From assembly GCA_030549775.1 (NCBI GenBank), contig CM060174.1:68407566-68471565 (forward strand): DNA of 64,000 nt, written 5' to 3'. This stretch comes from Tamarix chinensis. Lineage: Eukaryota > Streptophyta > Magnoliopsida > Caryophyllales > Tamaricaceae. The notes below the pieces were generated by a model. That model was given only the letters and a program-made list of their open reading frames with translations. It ran no database searches and had not been told where the DNA came from. Below are positions 63,576 to 64,000 of the stretch, piece after piece. Position 1 is the stretch's first letter. Every line of letters begins with the position of its first letter. The translations under genes and the position numbers were made by a program.

Positions 63576-64000
63576 AAGGACCAAAATGTCCCTAAGGATA
63601 AGGCTACCTCTTTACCATCCACTTCTATCATATAACTTATTTTTGTTTATCAACATGCCATAAAATAGTAACACACCATAGTTATGCTATTGATTATGAA
63701 TTTAAGTTACCCAATACAACAAACAATCATTCTACACATAAAATCCTAATGTGTACTTCTAGAATAACCAACAAACATTCTCATGCTTCATTAATAATGA
63801 ATGCTCTTCCTACATGTTTATGAAAATAACATCATAATATACCCCCAATTTACCATGTTACCCCTAAACCATGCATACTCATTATGATAAACTCCACATT
63901 ACCAAACTACCCCTACGCCTTATAATGTTCATAATCATGCTTGAATAGGTGATACTAAGGAAAATAACCCTATTATCATATTTAACATTAATTTATTTCT
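63576..64000. repeat. Second copy of the 60836-61270 segment, cut by the window end
   Basis: It matches in order as described for 60836-61270 and again leads into ACCAAACTACCCCT-type words at 63840-63920. The unit may be a tandem duplication or two similar elements. Confidence 0.5.

Noticed and set aside
62760..63631. Minus-strand genes of 71-131 codons
   Set aside because: They are compositional frames in a purine/pyrimidine-biased block with no domain and no plausible splice structure.

Overview
This is nuclear DNA of a flowering plant. It is AT-rich, has no operon structure, and contains GT-AG introns, a SABATH methyltransferase gene and only plant-type transposable elements (Ty1/copia, Ty3/gypsy, Cassandra, hAT, CACTA, an L1-type LINE, a MITE). 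I cannot name the species.

The only host gene I can support is a SABATH-family carboxyl methyltransferase on the minus strand. Exons 1 and 2 lie at 29144-28533, exon 3 at 533-261 and the start of exon 4 at 67-1; the gene runs off the left edge. All three junctions are phase 0 with GT/AG ends and the joined protein reads through family motifs. I therefore read this as one gene with an intron 2 of about 28 kb, not as two gene pieces. A TATA box lies at about 29206-29215.

Intron 2 (534-28532) holds, from left to right: an array of about sixteen ~242-bp AT-rich repeats (1260-5155); a decayed copia element with both short LTRs and a primer-binding site (6781-11580); a CACTA-like remnant (14640-15143); a candidate solo LTR (15367-18930) into which a Cassandra TRIM with 5S-rRNA-like LTRs inserted (17527-18284); a second candidate solo LTR (19435-20338); a 3'-truncated gypsy element with LTR, gag and protease (23520-26570); and a long-inverted-repeat MITE (27838-28228).

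Right of the gene the window is layered transposons. A minus-strand hAT transposase relic (30613-39345) is split by an 825-bp solo LTR (30912-31736, target duplication CTAAT) and by a 5.6-kb solo LTR called A here (33517-39130). Next come a CACTA-type non-autonomous element made of internal tandem repeats with a Cassandra LTR inside it (41365-43721), a CACTA transposase relic (45130-46670, minus strand) and a second hAT element with both ends (47804-53921). This second hAT carries a 5'-truncated LINE with a 17-bp target duplication (51693-53532). The right end (54166-64000) holds more copies of the giant LTR family: D and C on the minus strand, and a 4.1-kb solo LTR B (56016-60149, target duplication ATTAT) inserted into C.

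The most unusual items are the 28-kb intron, the giant LTR family with its 1-kb upstream part, TATA box, microsatellite and minisatellite blocks and a conserved 3' hairpin, and several nested insertions whose empty sites can be read directly. Nothing here looks like a new multi-gene system; the transposase and polymerase reading frames are broken. All calls come from reading the sequence by eye, without database searches.
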